DNA of 64,000 bases from Sanghuangporus weigelae (taxonomy: Eukaryota > Basidiomycota > Agaricomycetes > Hymenochaetales > Hymenochaetaceae): assembly GCA_033182465.1 (NCBI GenBank), contig CP137323.1, positions 1,116,001-1,180,000 on the forward strand. Direction: 5' to 3'. Shown here piece by piece: positions 13,010 to 23,541 of the stretch. The first letter of the stretch is position 1, and every line of letters starts with the position of its first letter. A program made the translations under genes and the position numbers. The notes under the pieces are model-generated. The model had not been told where the DNA came from, searched no databases, and was given only the letters and a program-made list of their open reading frames with translations.

Positions 13010-13543
13010 ATGTGGATACAGGTTGCATGCAGACTGCTTGTCTCGTGTCCTCTTTCATCCGATATCGATAGCACGAAGATGGAGTGTTATACTGGCGCTA
13101 TGGGAGGAGAATTGCATGCGAGATTGAAAGCGGAAGCAAAAAAAAAATCAATTACGAGATTCATACTTAAAACGCTAAAGCGCATCTCTGTATCAGATCG
13201 GATGCGCTCCAGCATGTGGAACAGTCTATTTGCAGAGATCGTGAGAAAACTGGAACTAAGGCTACTGCGCCTGGCAACTTGGATGGATATGGTACGGAGT
13301 TCTGGGAATGCAGAAAGGAATCCTAAAGTGTTCCCATACTCTATTTCTGTCTCGTCTCTCAGCCACGTTGCAGAATATCTCGTCAAAAATTTTCACATCT
13401 ACTTTCCAGCTGGCCAGGTAGTAGGAGATAGAGAGCACGATTATTTATACTATCTTGTGTCATATCTGGCCATAAAGAAACTATACCTTCGCAAATTTAT
13501 AAATTCATTCTCTCGCAGAATTCTGTCCCAGAATGCGCAATAA
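13010..13543 (+). CDS. Hypothetical open frame, 177 aa, doubtful
   Basis: A single open frame from 13010 to 13543. An internal ATG at 13082 gives a 153-aa basic protein with Lys/Arg-rich helices. No known domain, signal peptide or membrane helix is seen. It could be part of a decayed F-box/LRR-like gene together with material upstream, or a chance frame. Confidence is low. Confidence 0.2.
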   Translation: MWIQVACRLLVSCPLSSDIDSTKMECYTGAMGGELHARLKAEAKKKSITRFILKTLKRISVSDRMRSSMWNSLFAEIVRKLELRLLRLATWMDMVRSSGNAERNPKVFPYSISVSSLSHVAEYLVKNFHIYFPAGQVVGDREHDYLYYLVSYLAIKKLYLRKFINSFSRRILSQNAQ

Positions 13544-13720
13544 ACTGCTCTCCTCAGTGTATGCGGATTCAATCTGGAAATAGAGCCGGGGAGACAATGA
13601 TCATCTCTGGCGAGTCCCCTTGGCTTCTTGCGCTTCAACAACCGTGCCAAAATCACGTGATGCAAATATTCCACGCGCCTTCTGGGATCTTGTGCTTCTA
13701 AACATATCAAGCTCGCGCCA

Positions 13721-14128
13721 TTGAAGATGTTCATAGGGATATTCAAGTCATCATTTCCAAACTTGCGTCTCCCACATAGAGTTTTTTCTTCGCTCCGACG
13801 TCAATGGATATCATCATCGACTCGAGAATTCAAGGTCGTCCTCGACAATGAAACACTCTATATCGACAAACCACTGGCGGAAGCACTTGGTTGGACATCA
13901 GAAGCAGGGTCTGACGGCGTAAATATACGCTTATATGGCTGGGATCCAAAATACTTTGCTATCACCCCCTCTGGATCTGATGCAGGTAAGAGAAGGACGT
14001 TTACAGAAAATAGATCGGAACATTAACGGTCTCTTTAAGAACGCCTGGCTCAAGGGACTGTCGAGAGTGCCAAAAATCCCAGAGTCAAGGCTGTTTTGAA
14101 TCACCTAAAGGATTTCGACGCATCTTGA
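13721..14128 (+). CDS. Small protein of unknown function, two exons
   Basis: Exons 13721-13985 and 14040-14128 join across a 54-nt GTAAGA...AAG intron to give 117 aa. The frame remains open up to the stop after HLKDFDAS, and the coding shape is good. The middle reads VVLDNETLYIDKPLAEALGW and then GVNIRLYGWDPKYFAITPSG. The tail after the intron is a charged helix. I do not recognise the family. The gene converges on the broken Fic/Doc gene 232 nt downstream. The start is uncertain: the first ~37 residues look less protein-like than the rest, and an upstream exon may supply the true N-terminus. Confidence 0.5.
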
Positions 14129-14359
14129 TGTGCTGTGATTACAGCATTTCCTTGGCTACCGATTGTCCGTATTCATTTGTATACCGGGAACTTATGGAAG
14201 GACTTGTGAAGAAACGCTTTGGTGTGATGTCCTGTGCCGGACCTACAATTACTCATAAGCTCACGAACTCTCCGTTTCATTCAAAAGGATATCTCATTCA
14301 TTGACGAGACCGTGGATAACGGAAGTAGAATCCGGCTAAGCCTCTTATCTACAATCCAC

Positions 14360-14818
14360 CTATAAAAAAAAAACAGCACCATTCTCGTTCCGTTTGCGAG
14401 ACATGATATCAAGAAGGCACATGTTCGAGCCTGTTTGCTTATCGAGAACCTGCGCATATACTTCAGCAAGTTTCGTATCATCCATCGTCCTGCTAGGATG
14501 AGCATCTTGAACCTTTTGAGACAAGCTTGAACTTCCAGTTGGGAGTATCCTCATTTCAAGGGCCTTCAAATACTCACTCACTGCCAGCTCTGCAGTCCTC
14601 TTGTTTCCATCCTAGACCGGGTGGTTCTGGATAAGTCCATACGCAAGAGAGGCAGCGCGTCGGGCTTCTGTAGAGGCGGGAACAGAATGTGCCAGATTGG
14701 CAGGTCGAGCCAGAGCGGACTCAAGTTCCTTTGGTTTGACAAAAATAGCTCCTCTACCCATGGATCGCTTGCTTAACTCTCTGAGGAACGTCACTGTAAG
14801 AGCAGCTGCTCGAGACAT
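14360..14818 (-). pseudogene. Fic/Doc (death-on-curing type) domain gene with internal stop
   Basis: On the minus strand, 14818 down to 14612 reads 68 codons including KELESALARP, the early helix of Doc-type Fic proteins, then SLAYGLIQNHPV. The next codon is TAG, and the frame goes straight on as DGNKRTAELAVSEYL to a stop at 14360. The Fic active loop is HPFxDGNKRT, so the stop falls at the variable x position and the preceding Phe is Val. Fic enzymes transfer AMP or phosphate groups to proteins; Doc is the toxin of the phage P1 addiction module, and Doc-like genes also occur in fungi. No reasonable intron removes the stop. It is most likely a pseudogene. A sequencing error or stop readthrough are the alternatives. 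Confidence 0.72.
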
Positions 14819-14828
14819 ACATGGTAAA

Positions 14829-15845
14829 GAGCAGAGATCAATTGAGAGATCTAGATATTTAGTTCTGCAGGTTCTGTTATGAGTCTTGAGGTGTGGCGTT
14901 TATTCATTTGCGGAGGCTAGTACGTTTTGCACCAGGGAGCATGTATGGGCTCCCCAAAACCTCATTTGTACTCTGAGACCTCACTTCGCGATGCATTCTA
15001 CGTGATACTCCTTTCTTCATTAAGGCCGTTTCAGTGAAGGTATAGTAGTTACGTTACACGCCGAAGGTAACATTGCAATGTTCTATAGCTAGAAGGGCAA
15101 CATACTCAAGTATAACGAACTACAGAGTACCGCAGGATTTAATTACCATCTTCGAGTACTTGCATGTAACGATTACCTTGATGAAATTATACATGTCAAA
15201 TACCGGGTCTACAGTATATCTTCCCCTTGCGTGGGCAAAACACGTTTCGAGGGATGACATCTCGGACGCACGTCCACTGTGCAAAATACGAGGCATTTAC
15301 AGATGATTTCGAGCACTTCCGTGATTTATCAACAGAACGGTGGGCTACTAACAAATCGCAAGCCCTTTCATCTATATGCAGAACAGCTCTTCCTCCTCAA
15401 CTGAGGCCAATGCCGCCTCCGCCTTCGATATCAAAGTACCAATTTGCGGGACCTTGAGTCTCACAGAAGTTAGCGGTGTATACTCTTTGGCTGGTGTCCT
15501 AAGCCGCGCAGCCGAATGGTATCTGAGCGTTCTCAAGCTGAGCCGGAGCCTCTTCGTCTGAGAGGTCTGTTGATTACCTGCGGCCGCGAATTTTTCAGCT
15601 GCGATTTGAAATGTCCAGCTCTAGTGCTCGCGCTATAGACATTTATATCCCGACGCACCTTGGCATACAGTTGCAGGAAGTTGCGTGTGTCCTCTGCAAG
15701 CTCCGAAGCAGCATTGTTTCCGGATAATGGTCATTTATGAGGTATTGAAATTGCGGTATCTTATGTTAAGCTGTTACAATGTGAGCTATGGACACAGATG
15801 ATGACATGAGAACCGAACACATAAAGCAAGTTAGCTTAACCGATG
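14829..15845. other. Intergenic, possibly with decayed coding sequence on the minus strand
   Basis: No intact gene. Reading the minus strand from about 15715 down to 15380 gives short protein-like stretches in two frames, for example ELAEDTRNFLQLYAKVRRD and then AAEKFAAAG, without a usable start. This may be an old gene remnant. Nothing else is seen. Confidence 0.25.
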
Positions 15846-16943
15846 CTATCGGTTCAACAACCCACCCTGCGCTGTTGCCTTTTTCTTCGACTTCATGAGT
15901 TCTTCAAGCGTCGGCTTCTTTCCTAACGAAGCGCTCGATCCAGACGCGAAAATGCCTCCCGTCTTTGTCGGCGTCCTTTTCGTTGCTTGGTTAGATGATC
16001 GTGTTGGAGACGGCTTTGCAGAGTCAAGGCTAGAAGTCATTGGAACGGAAGATGGCGGAGGTTTGAGCGGTAAAGAGGGATGTGAAGGTAGTGATGAAAC
16101 CGTGGTGGAGCTGTGTTGCTCCATTTGACGAAGTTTTGCTTCGAGAGCGGCGATTCTGTCCTTAGTCCTGGAAAAGCAACAAGCAATCAGCATACTCTAC
16201 TAGAATGTCTTGTAGAAAAGACAAGTTTTGCTGACTTTACGGCTCGCGTACTTGACTTGATGAGCGAAAGTGCCGTAGGCCGCTGTACCTCTGTGCGGCG
16301 ATGCTTTCCGGAGCCAGAAGAGAACGGAGTATCATATACCGGTGCTTGGTTCGCATAAGTAACAACAAGCTTCCTTCCATGAACGATCTTGTCGTGGGCA
16401 TTGATGAGTGCTTTTAATGCATCCTGTCCCGACGAAAATGCAAACGTATCAGTCATGCAATCAAATAAATTCACTCGAAACAAACGCACCTCCTTATCCT
16501 TATATTCCACGAATGCGTACCCGCGAGGCTTGCCTTTACTTGGCCCTGACTTATGGAAGAGGAAGTCGAATTTCGATATCGTGCCAAATTTCTTGAACAA
16601 TTGGACGAATGTATACCTAGGAACAACGTCGGATTGATCAGTCCATGGATGCTCTCCTCTCGGATGGAGACCAGTCAAGGCTTTTCGGACCAACCGAGAA
16701 GTCTTCAGAATTACGAAGGGTTGCTTACTCATCGACACTAGGATGTAGGTTCCCCACATACAACCTGTTCTTGCTTAACTCCCGCGCTGGTGCAGGACCA
16801 TTTGACACTGGTGGACTGACAGACCGCTCAGTCTCAGGAGTGTAGTACGATAGATGAGCATTCGTATTAATTGAAGGCGGTGTGGTGCTCGGGCCACTGC
16901 CTGGTGTCTCTGAGAGCGTTGCCATCGTCGATGTTATAGTCAC
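15846..16943 (-). CDS. RBM18-like RRM RNA-binding protein
   Basis: Four exons on the minus strand: 16729-16943, 16490-16616, 16241-16423, 15846-16160, about 279 aa. After a ~57-residue Ser/Pro/Thr-rich lead there is one RRM. RNP2 is RLYVGNL, and RNP1 is KGKPRGYAFVEY, preceded by FDFLFHKSG. FDFLFHKSG and the helix RIAALEAKL after the RRM match the human RBM18 layout, so I assign that family. RBM18 has no well-defined function. The C-terminus is a Lys/Ser-rich tail. Junction 3/4 is uncertain: donor GTAAAG with an AAG acceptor keeps frame, but an earlier CAG at 16168-16170 competes. An alternative start lies six codons downstream at 16925. The gene shares a 129-bp upstream gap with the RS protein gene. 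Confidence 0.82.
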
Positions 16944-17072
16944 TGATCGAGCTTAGCAGGCAGGAAGTAATGGTTTCATTCATGACTGTTATTGTGACAG
17001 GAGTAACGCATGGGCTATATTCTTAGATAATCGTGACTAGCTGACCGATGCCATCCGCCAGTTGTTACTACC
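16944..17072. promoter_or_regulatory. Short divergent (bidirectional) promoter region
   Basis: Only 129 bp separate the start codons of the RBM18-like gene (minus) and the RS-rich gene (plus), so the two promoters must overlap. Both products are RNA-related, which would fit shared control. No clear TATA box is seen. Confidence 0.5.
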
Positions 17073-18250
17073 ATGGCCAACGACCCCGATTATGAGGAAC
17101 ATGTCCGTGACAGACACAAAGCACGTCGAAGCGGTGAGAACTTGCTCTGTAAGCTTCTTTAATGCCTAGGCTAATTTGTGTCTTCTTTCATCCTGGCCGG
17201 TCGCGTGCACGATGCCTAATAACAACTGGCGAAACGCGATGATCCTGGGATGACTTTTAATCAACACAAAATGTCTTTGCGAAACAAACGATCTCTCAAT
17301 TATTGAACACGCTTCTCATGAAACCGAACGGTTACCGTATCATAGCGCGAAGCAGGTCCCGGTCACCTCATAGAAGGCATCATGACACTCGCGAACGGTC
17401 ACTTAAGCGCGACAAAGAAAAGTACAGATATGTCGATGAAGACAACATAAAGCCAAAGGAACGGAATGACTTCGAATATCCTAAGAGGACTAGATGGGAT
17501 GTCGGCGATCCAGAGCGTGGCCGCAAACAAGTAAGTACAGATGCTGTTATTTTGTTATACGTTTGGCTGAGAGTGCTAAACGGACTTCACTCGGAAAACT
17601 CTGGGGCTTTGAACGTAGGACTGCTCAAACATCCATCCGCGAAGCAATTCTCCCTTAGCCGCACGCCGCCACCAGAAACGGGACAAGACGCCTATAGACC
17701 GACACCGTGATGTAAGGTCGCCTATCTCATCCCCTAGTCACTCTTTATCCATGAATCCTCTCCATGATACTCAGAGAAAGTACGACTCAAGCAAGCATCG
17801 CTTTCGTTCTCGATCACCTTCGTCTACCGGTGAATCTTTGATCTACTCGTCGGCCTCTTACTGCCGTTCTCGCTCGCAACACAAACAAAGACACTCCAGC
17901 CAGAGTCGTCATCGAAGACGTTCTCCTTCCTCGTCCTCGTCCTCGTCTAGTTCATACTCGCGTTCAAGAGATCGCTATCACAAGTCTAGAGATAAGGATA
18001 GAAAAGGGCGGAAACGAAGTAGCCATATGAAAAAGGACAAACGGAAAAGGAGCCGTTCGCCGGAAAGGAGGAGCGTACTGACGGGGAAGAAGGTACGTGC
18101 TTCCTCATCGTTTCTGCCTTCGCCTTAACCCCTCATTCTTTTTTGGAATGGTAACAGATCAAGATGAAAGTCCATAAAACTGCGGAGGACCACGAGAGAG
18201 ATGCAAAACGCGAGGAACTCCTGAAATTTTTGAATAGCACTTACGAATAG
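17073..18250 (+). CDS. RS-rich (SR-like) nuclear protein
   Basis: Exons 17073-17133, 17346-17530, 17619-18092 and 18158-18250 splice in frame to 270 aa. A short acidic start (MANDPDYEEHVRDRHKARR) is followed by Arg/Ser repeats, a long Ser run near residue 185, and Lys/Arg-rich stretches with SRSRSPHRR and KRKRSRSPERR. The C-terminus is a conserved-looking helix, REELLKFLNSTYE. There is no RRM. RS repeats are typical of spliceosome-associated proteins phosphorylated by SR kinases, so a role in pre-mRNA splicing is likely but inferred. The first intron (212 nt) is longer than the rest and could hold a further small exon. I cannot name an orthologue. Confidence 0.72.
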
Positions 18251-19001
18251 ATGGCAGACAGAACTGAGGTTTCTCAAGCTTGTCTGAACAAGTGTGTTTA
18301 TCGCCCTGCGCAGCGGAGGTTGAATTCGTGATGCTCCGGCTCACTTCTTTCGACTTGAAGTAGACGATTCATTGTATCTTTCGTAGTTGTTTGCATGAAG
18401 AGAACTGCAAATAATCTGATTCTACGAAATGATTCGGCTTCGCTACATCGGCTCGCCTTGATTCTAGTCAGATGGAGGCGATTTCTGTTCGGTACTCCAT
18501 TGTACCCTATTAGATACTATTGATGCTACTGTACGGGTAGGATTGAGTGAATGATAAGGTTTAAGTATTCTCGGGAGGTAATGTGGAGACAGAATCTGCA
18601 TCGAAATTGCAGCTATGATAAGGCATGCTTCTCTTTTAATTCTGAAGGAAAATGATACTTAGTTTTCACCAGCGTTGCCTTCCCGGTGTATAGTGTTTAT
18701 CAAGGCAAATAATTCAAATCTGGTAACTCGCCACTGTTGCAAATTAGTCTACTGTATATTCGAAGGCTCATTACGTCCAAAGAACAACATATTGAGAAGT
18801 TCGCTACTTTGATATATGTCCGTCAAATTTCTTGGTTTATCATTTCGAACTGACGATGCGCTAGGTTTCAACGCTTACAGGGAGCACCCTCGAGGAACCC
18901 TAGTGCCAGAGGTAAATAACCATTTGTATAATATTCAGAATAGGGCGTACCGTCCATGCCCATCAGTGCCTCTGTCATGACTGAAAAGTAACTAACTTGC
19001 G
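18251..19001. other. Convergent intergenic region
   Basis: This lies between the 3' ends of the RS-protein gene and the decayed SDR gene. It is AT-rich with no open frame of note. I see nothing in it. Confidence 0.4.
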
Positions 19002-20281
19002 CTAAGAGAAACCCGTGCAAGACTCAAGATCCTTAACAATGTCTATCGTCGTCTGTCCCATATCGTGGAACTGCAATCCGAGTATGGACCTTGCTTTCTT
19101 TGGATCGAACCGAACCTTGAATGAGAACTGCTTGCCCTCTCCAGGAGTTCCGATTGGAAAACCAGCATCCGAGATATTGAGTTGATTGGCTGTGTCAACT
19201 GCACAGAAACAACAATCACGATATCAAATACACTTCTGATCGGAGGAAAATACTGAGCACGTACGCCAATCTTACCACATCCAAGGACCCGAACTAAGAA
19301 TAAATCTCTCTCCTCCGGCCTGAGATACCCCGAGAGCACGAACATGTCCTTCAGCAACGTCACGAACATCTATCCATTCTCCCTGCATGTTCTTCAGTTC
19401 CTCTTTGGTTATCGACTTGGAGAAGAGAGCTTTGTAGAGAAGGGACGTGCTAGTCGAGAGTTCGGTCGGTTTGGAGTGCGGACTCAAAAGAACCGGCCCG
19501 AAGATGTACGAATCGCGGCGAGGTCCCAGTTTATTGATGGACGATTTCTCGAGACAAAGTCCCATGCAGCTAAACGATTCCCTTGTCTGTCAGGGGAGTG
19601 CCAATAAACCGAAAGTAAGTGAAGGACGTGCCTCTCTCAGCAAGTGTTTTGGAGGCACGATATTTTGCGAGCTGACTCGCCCCTTTTCCTTTCTCCTGTA
19701 CTTCCATTATCGCCCCTTCATTCCAACTCCTCTCGTCAAAAATACCAGAGTATGGAGTGTTCACGACTGCCGCACAGGAAGAAGTTACGATCACACGTTT
19801 CAATTGTTCGCCCCTGGACTTCCTATAAGTAAGTAATGTTCATGGGAAGAGACGGACTACTTACGCATATTTCAGCGCAGACTCTAATATTCCAAGCGTT
19901 CCCTTCACGGCAGGTTCGATTAGCTCTACAGATCGGGTCGGCCATACTTTCAGCAATATTTTGAAAAAGGATAATCCCACACCATTTGGATCAACCGCAT
20001 CCAGATGAACAGGAGACGCCGTATGCACCTTTGCATGTGCCTCTTTAACTGCATCATCAAAAGCACCAGGAGCCATCATGTCTGGGAACGACTATGAATT
20101 CGAGCTGCTGATTCTCCGCCTCGGACTTGTATAGATTGCGTAAATACTCGGACTTGGACTCTGCTCGCACAGTTCCGCGTACAGAGAAGCCATGTTCGAG
20201 CAGAGAATGTAGAATCCAAGCAGCGAGGAATCCGTTCGCACCAGTGACCAGAACTTTAGCGGGAGGAGATATAGCGGGCAT
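19002..20281 (-). pseudogene. Decayed extended SDR (dihydroflavonol reductase/GRE2-like)
   Basis: This minus-strand copy follows the exon plan of the intact paralogue at 27627-28898. The N-terminal Rossmann motif VLVTGANGFLAAW and the active-site YRASK are present. There are four lesions: an extra base after FIVVP near 20093, a GCACGT in place of the GT donor near 19635, a 7-nt loss between WDL and YIFGP near 19515, and TAA where the paralogue has CAG in the W-Q-D-W stretch near 19275. Each of the indels alone would truncate the product. Family members are NADPH-dependent reductases of ketones and aldehydes. It cannot make a full-length enzyme by canonical splicing, so I call it a pseudogene. 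Confidence 0.8.
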
Positions 20282-20917
20282 GCTCTTCACTTTTCTTGCG
20301 GATGGTCTTTGGTCAGTGAGTATGATTTCTCCTTAGTCGATAATAACGTATTTTATATGAACTCGAACTCTGATAAATCGAGCGAAAAAAGCAGGTCATT
20401 GTGCCGTCCGTACAACGTACGTACGCGTTTTCACGGCTCGTTGCTTACTGTAAGATCCGCAGATGACCGGAGTTGCTCATCCCTGTGTCTAGTATTAAAT
20501 ATTTTCTTCCGCAGATGATATGATGGTGCCTGTTCTTCCATGCACGCTTTGTACTGGAAGATTTGCCGGTTGCAAGTAGTATGGTGCTAACGGCCTGGGA
20601 GAGAAACAATGAATACGATTTATAACATGACTGTTCGAACTAATGGTATCAGAACTTCGAAGAATCCAATGAAAGCTGACTTGTACCCCAGGCCTTGAGT
20701 GCTTAAGAATGAGATGGTTTACGATGATTACTCAACGGTTGCATGATTACTCTGGTCTTAACTTCTCGTGGTCATATTAAACGGACATCGGTCTTGTTGC
20801 AAGGCAAGGCAAGGCATGGTATGCTCATGAGAATACAATTCGGCATGGCAGAACGAAATGGACGCTTGCACAGGAACCGTATGAAAAAAAGATGCGATAA
20901 ATCCAGACAAAACACTT
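20282..20917. other. Intergenic region
   Basis: This is the 5' flank of the decayed SDR copy and the 3' flank of RPL23. It contains a short GGCAA repeat near 20800-20815. No gene is seen. Confidence 0.35.
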
Positions 20918-21564
20918 CTACACGACCGTGCCGGCGTTCGATGCGATACGCGGCCACAAGTCAGCCTGTTTTACGAATTCACGTCGATGAAAATAAGCTT
21001 CCATGAGAGCAGAAATTTGACTTACGCATTCTTTTGCTACAGGGCCAGTAATAGCAGAACCCTTCATTTCACCCTTTGGGTTGACGATGACACCCGCATT
21101 GTCCTCAAAGTAGAGCCAGACACCGTCTTTTCGCCGCCAGGATTTGCGCTGCCGAACGATCACGATGGGCATGGCTGCAAGATGCACATCTCAATATCAT
21201 GTTTCCCCTAGATAGAAGACAGATACTACGCACTCTTCTTCCTAAGCTCCGGTTTCCCCTTCTTCACAGAAGCGACAACCATGTCACCGACACCAGCATC
21301 AGGCAAACGATTAAGGTGTGAACCAAAGCCGTAAGGCTCGATGAGGTAGAGTGACCTAGCACCGCTGTTGTCTGCGCAGTTCACGACCGCACCGGTCGGC
21401 AGACCGAGCGACATACGGAACTTGTTGCCTGAGGATCCTGCGCCTATATCCCAAAGTATAATGCGTCCAGTTGATAATCGACACCGCGAAGATTCACAAG
21501 ACCATAAGTCGCCAATTCATTCAAGTTCAGATAATGGTTGGCTTTGCTTACCGCGCTTCGACAT
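20918..21564 (-). CDS. RPL23: 60S ribosomal protein L23 (uL14)
   Basis: Four exons on the minus strand: 21552-21564, 21234-21443, 21026-21174, 20918-20965. They join in frame to 139 aa, the normal size of eukaryotic uL14. Landmarks are [38 protein letters not shown] and [20 protein letters not shown], followed by [20 protein letters not shown] at the end. The protein sits on the 60S interface. The first exon codes only MSKRG, and an intron right after the start region is common in fungal ribosomal protein genes. Intact. Confidence 0.96.
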
Positions 21565-22717
21565 TCTGAGATCTTGTGTGTCCGAACGATGTGCTCAGTG
21601 CTGGCGGTAACACTGCAGAGAATCTTGAGTGCTTAGTCATATAAACTGTACAGCACAAGAATAAACTTCCGTAATTACTTGCTGACATAAGACTTGGAGT
21701 CAACCTTCCATGTTCCCTAAGTCCGGAGTGCCTTCTTCTTGCGATTTATTTCTTGATTTGACTGAAACTTCTCCTAAAGTAACTGCAGATGCTCCGTCTA
21801 CGTAGTACGTACAGCACTATGAACAGAACAGACGAAGAAAAAACGGCGAATCTTCACCGCCCAATTTTGCAATTTATAAATCAAAACCTCTTTCGTCTCC
21901 GAAAGTGGCCGCTCAAAGCTTCCATTCTTCAACTCACTAGGTTTTTGGCTTTCTCCTGCAGACTTCTGATCTTCCTCGAGGTGATTTATATGTGCATAAA
22001 GTACGAGAGCCATCACTGAGAAAACTGTTCAAGACGCCGCTCTGTCCTTCGGCTCGACATGGTCGATCTAGGCTCAAGCAGTCTGCACGCAGTCTGCACC
22101 GCCCAGGAGCCTCATCGGGCTGCACGAGCGAAGTGACTTGGATGATTCCATTCACAGTTGCAAATAAGAAACTCTCGTTGCTGTCCACAAGAATATTAAT
22201 GAATGAGAACCGTATTTTATATGACAAACGGTCATCGGACTCGACGGCATGCTCGCAGCCGTTTCAAATCCTCTTGCCGACTCGCTTCTTGGCACCTTAG
22301 CTTAGTCCCCAAAAGGATTCTTCCTTGAAATCACACCCATCACACTCGCATAACAAATGTGGCTCGGGGACTCGCTTTGCCGAACGATTTTCTAAGATTT
22401 GTTTTACGATCTTGGAATTAATTGCGGAACTTTGGGGGTATTCCTTTCTTTACCGACGCATTCCTGGCTCTCGAATACGTTAGACGCCGCGCCGGAACCC
22501 GATTCTGGAGGGCATCGGGAAGGAGAATAGGAAAAAAAAAGTGTCAGACTTGACAAACATACCACGCACCGGGTAAAATGGGAGGTATAAAACATCGCAT
22601 CGTTCGCGCACATACACTTCAACGACTTTCTCTCGAGTCATTTTCATCTGCTCTCTTCGCAATCAGCTCTTGTCGCCTTTAGGCACCCAGTCACTCCTTT
22701 GACCCAACTTCTACACC
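21565..22717. other. Intergenic region with promoter of the secreted-protein gene
   Basis: A divergent gap between RPL23 and the secreted-protein gene. GTATAAAA at 22585-22592 is a likely TATA box about 130 nt before the ATG at 22718. A 102-codon frame at 21992-22300 has no domain, and I reject it. Confidence 0.4.
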
Positions 22718-23541
22718 ATGCGCTCCTTCAGCCTCCTTGCCCTTGCTGCCGCCGCATTTGCGCCCTTTGTGGTAGCTGCCCCTGCCCCTCTCGTTGACGT
22801 CGCTGCAGTCGAGGCTGGCGCTGCTAAACTCAACGCTCGTGCTATCAATGCTGACATCCACGCGCGTGTGGATGTCCCTAACATCCCAAATGTACCCGCT
22901 CCTGTTGATGTAGACTCGCTTCTGCCCCGCGGCGGTGTACGGGGTGTTGCAGCCATCCTCGTTGACCTTAAAGTCAAGGTTAAGGTTCAGACTGATGTTC
23001 TCTGTAAGTATTCTTCTTGGACTTGCATAGGTCATGTTGCTAAACCATTCTCTAGACGCTCTTACGGGTGATGACTGCACTTCTGATAAACTGACTACCA
23101 TCCTTACGGCTATCGTCTCGATTGTCGCCGGTGCGGTTGTTGAACTCAAGGCTCTCGTCGGCGCGGACATCACGGTTATCCTGGCTTCGGTTGACGGTAC
23201 TGCCCAGCTTGCCATCGGTGTTATTGCTCAGCTCCTTGCTGACGTCCTTCTCGTAAGTCCTTCACTCTAGAGGAAGCTGAGGCGATGTAACTCACAACTC
23301 CATTTTTTAGCTCATCTTCGGTGCTCTCGGCTTCGTCCTTGGCATTGTCGCTGATGTCAAGGTCTTGCTCGACGTAATAGTCGCCGTTGCCTTCGGCGAC
23401 TGCATCTGCAGCCTCATTGGCGCCGTTCTCGCTCTCGTTGACGGTCTGCTTGCCGCTCTTCTCCCGCTTGTTCTCGGCCTTGTCGGCATCATCCTCGCCC
23501 TGGGCCTCAACATCGTCGGCGAGCTCCTCACCATCTGCTAA
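22718..23541 (+). CDS. Hydrophobic secreted protein, unknown function
   Basis: Exons 22718-23003, 23056-23252 and 23311-23541 join to 237 aa. A clear signal peptide is followed by an AAPAPL cleavage region. Residues ~25-95 are hydrophilic with Val/Asp repeats (HARVDVPNIPNVPAPVDVD) and a possible Kex2-like LLPR site. The second half is almost wholly Leu/Val/Ala/Ile/Gly, with only a few Cys (DDCTSDK, GDCICS, terminal TIC). It is not a hydrophobin, since the eight-Cys pattern is missing. The C-terminal part could insert in membranes or self-assemble on surfaces. Similar small Val/Leu-rich secreted proteins are widespread and unnamed in Agaricomycetes, but I do not recognise a named family. Confidence 0.75.
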
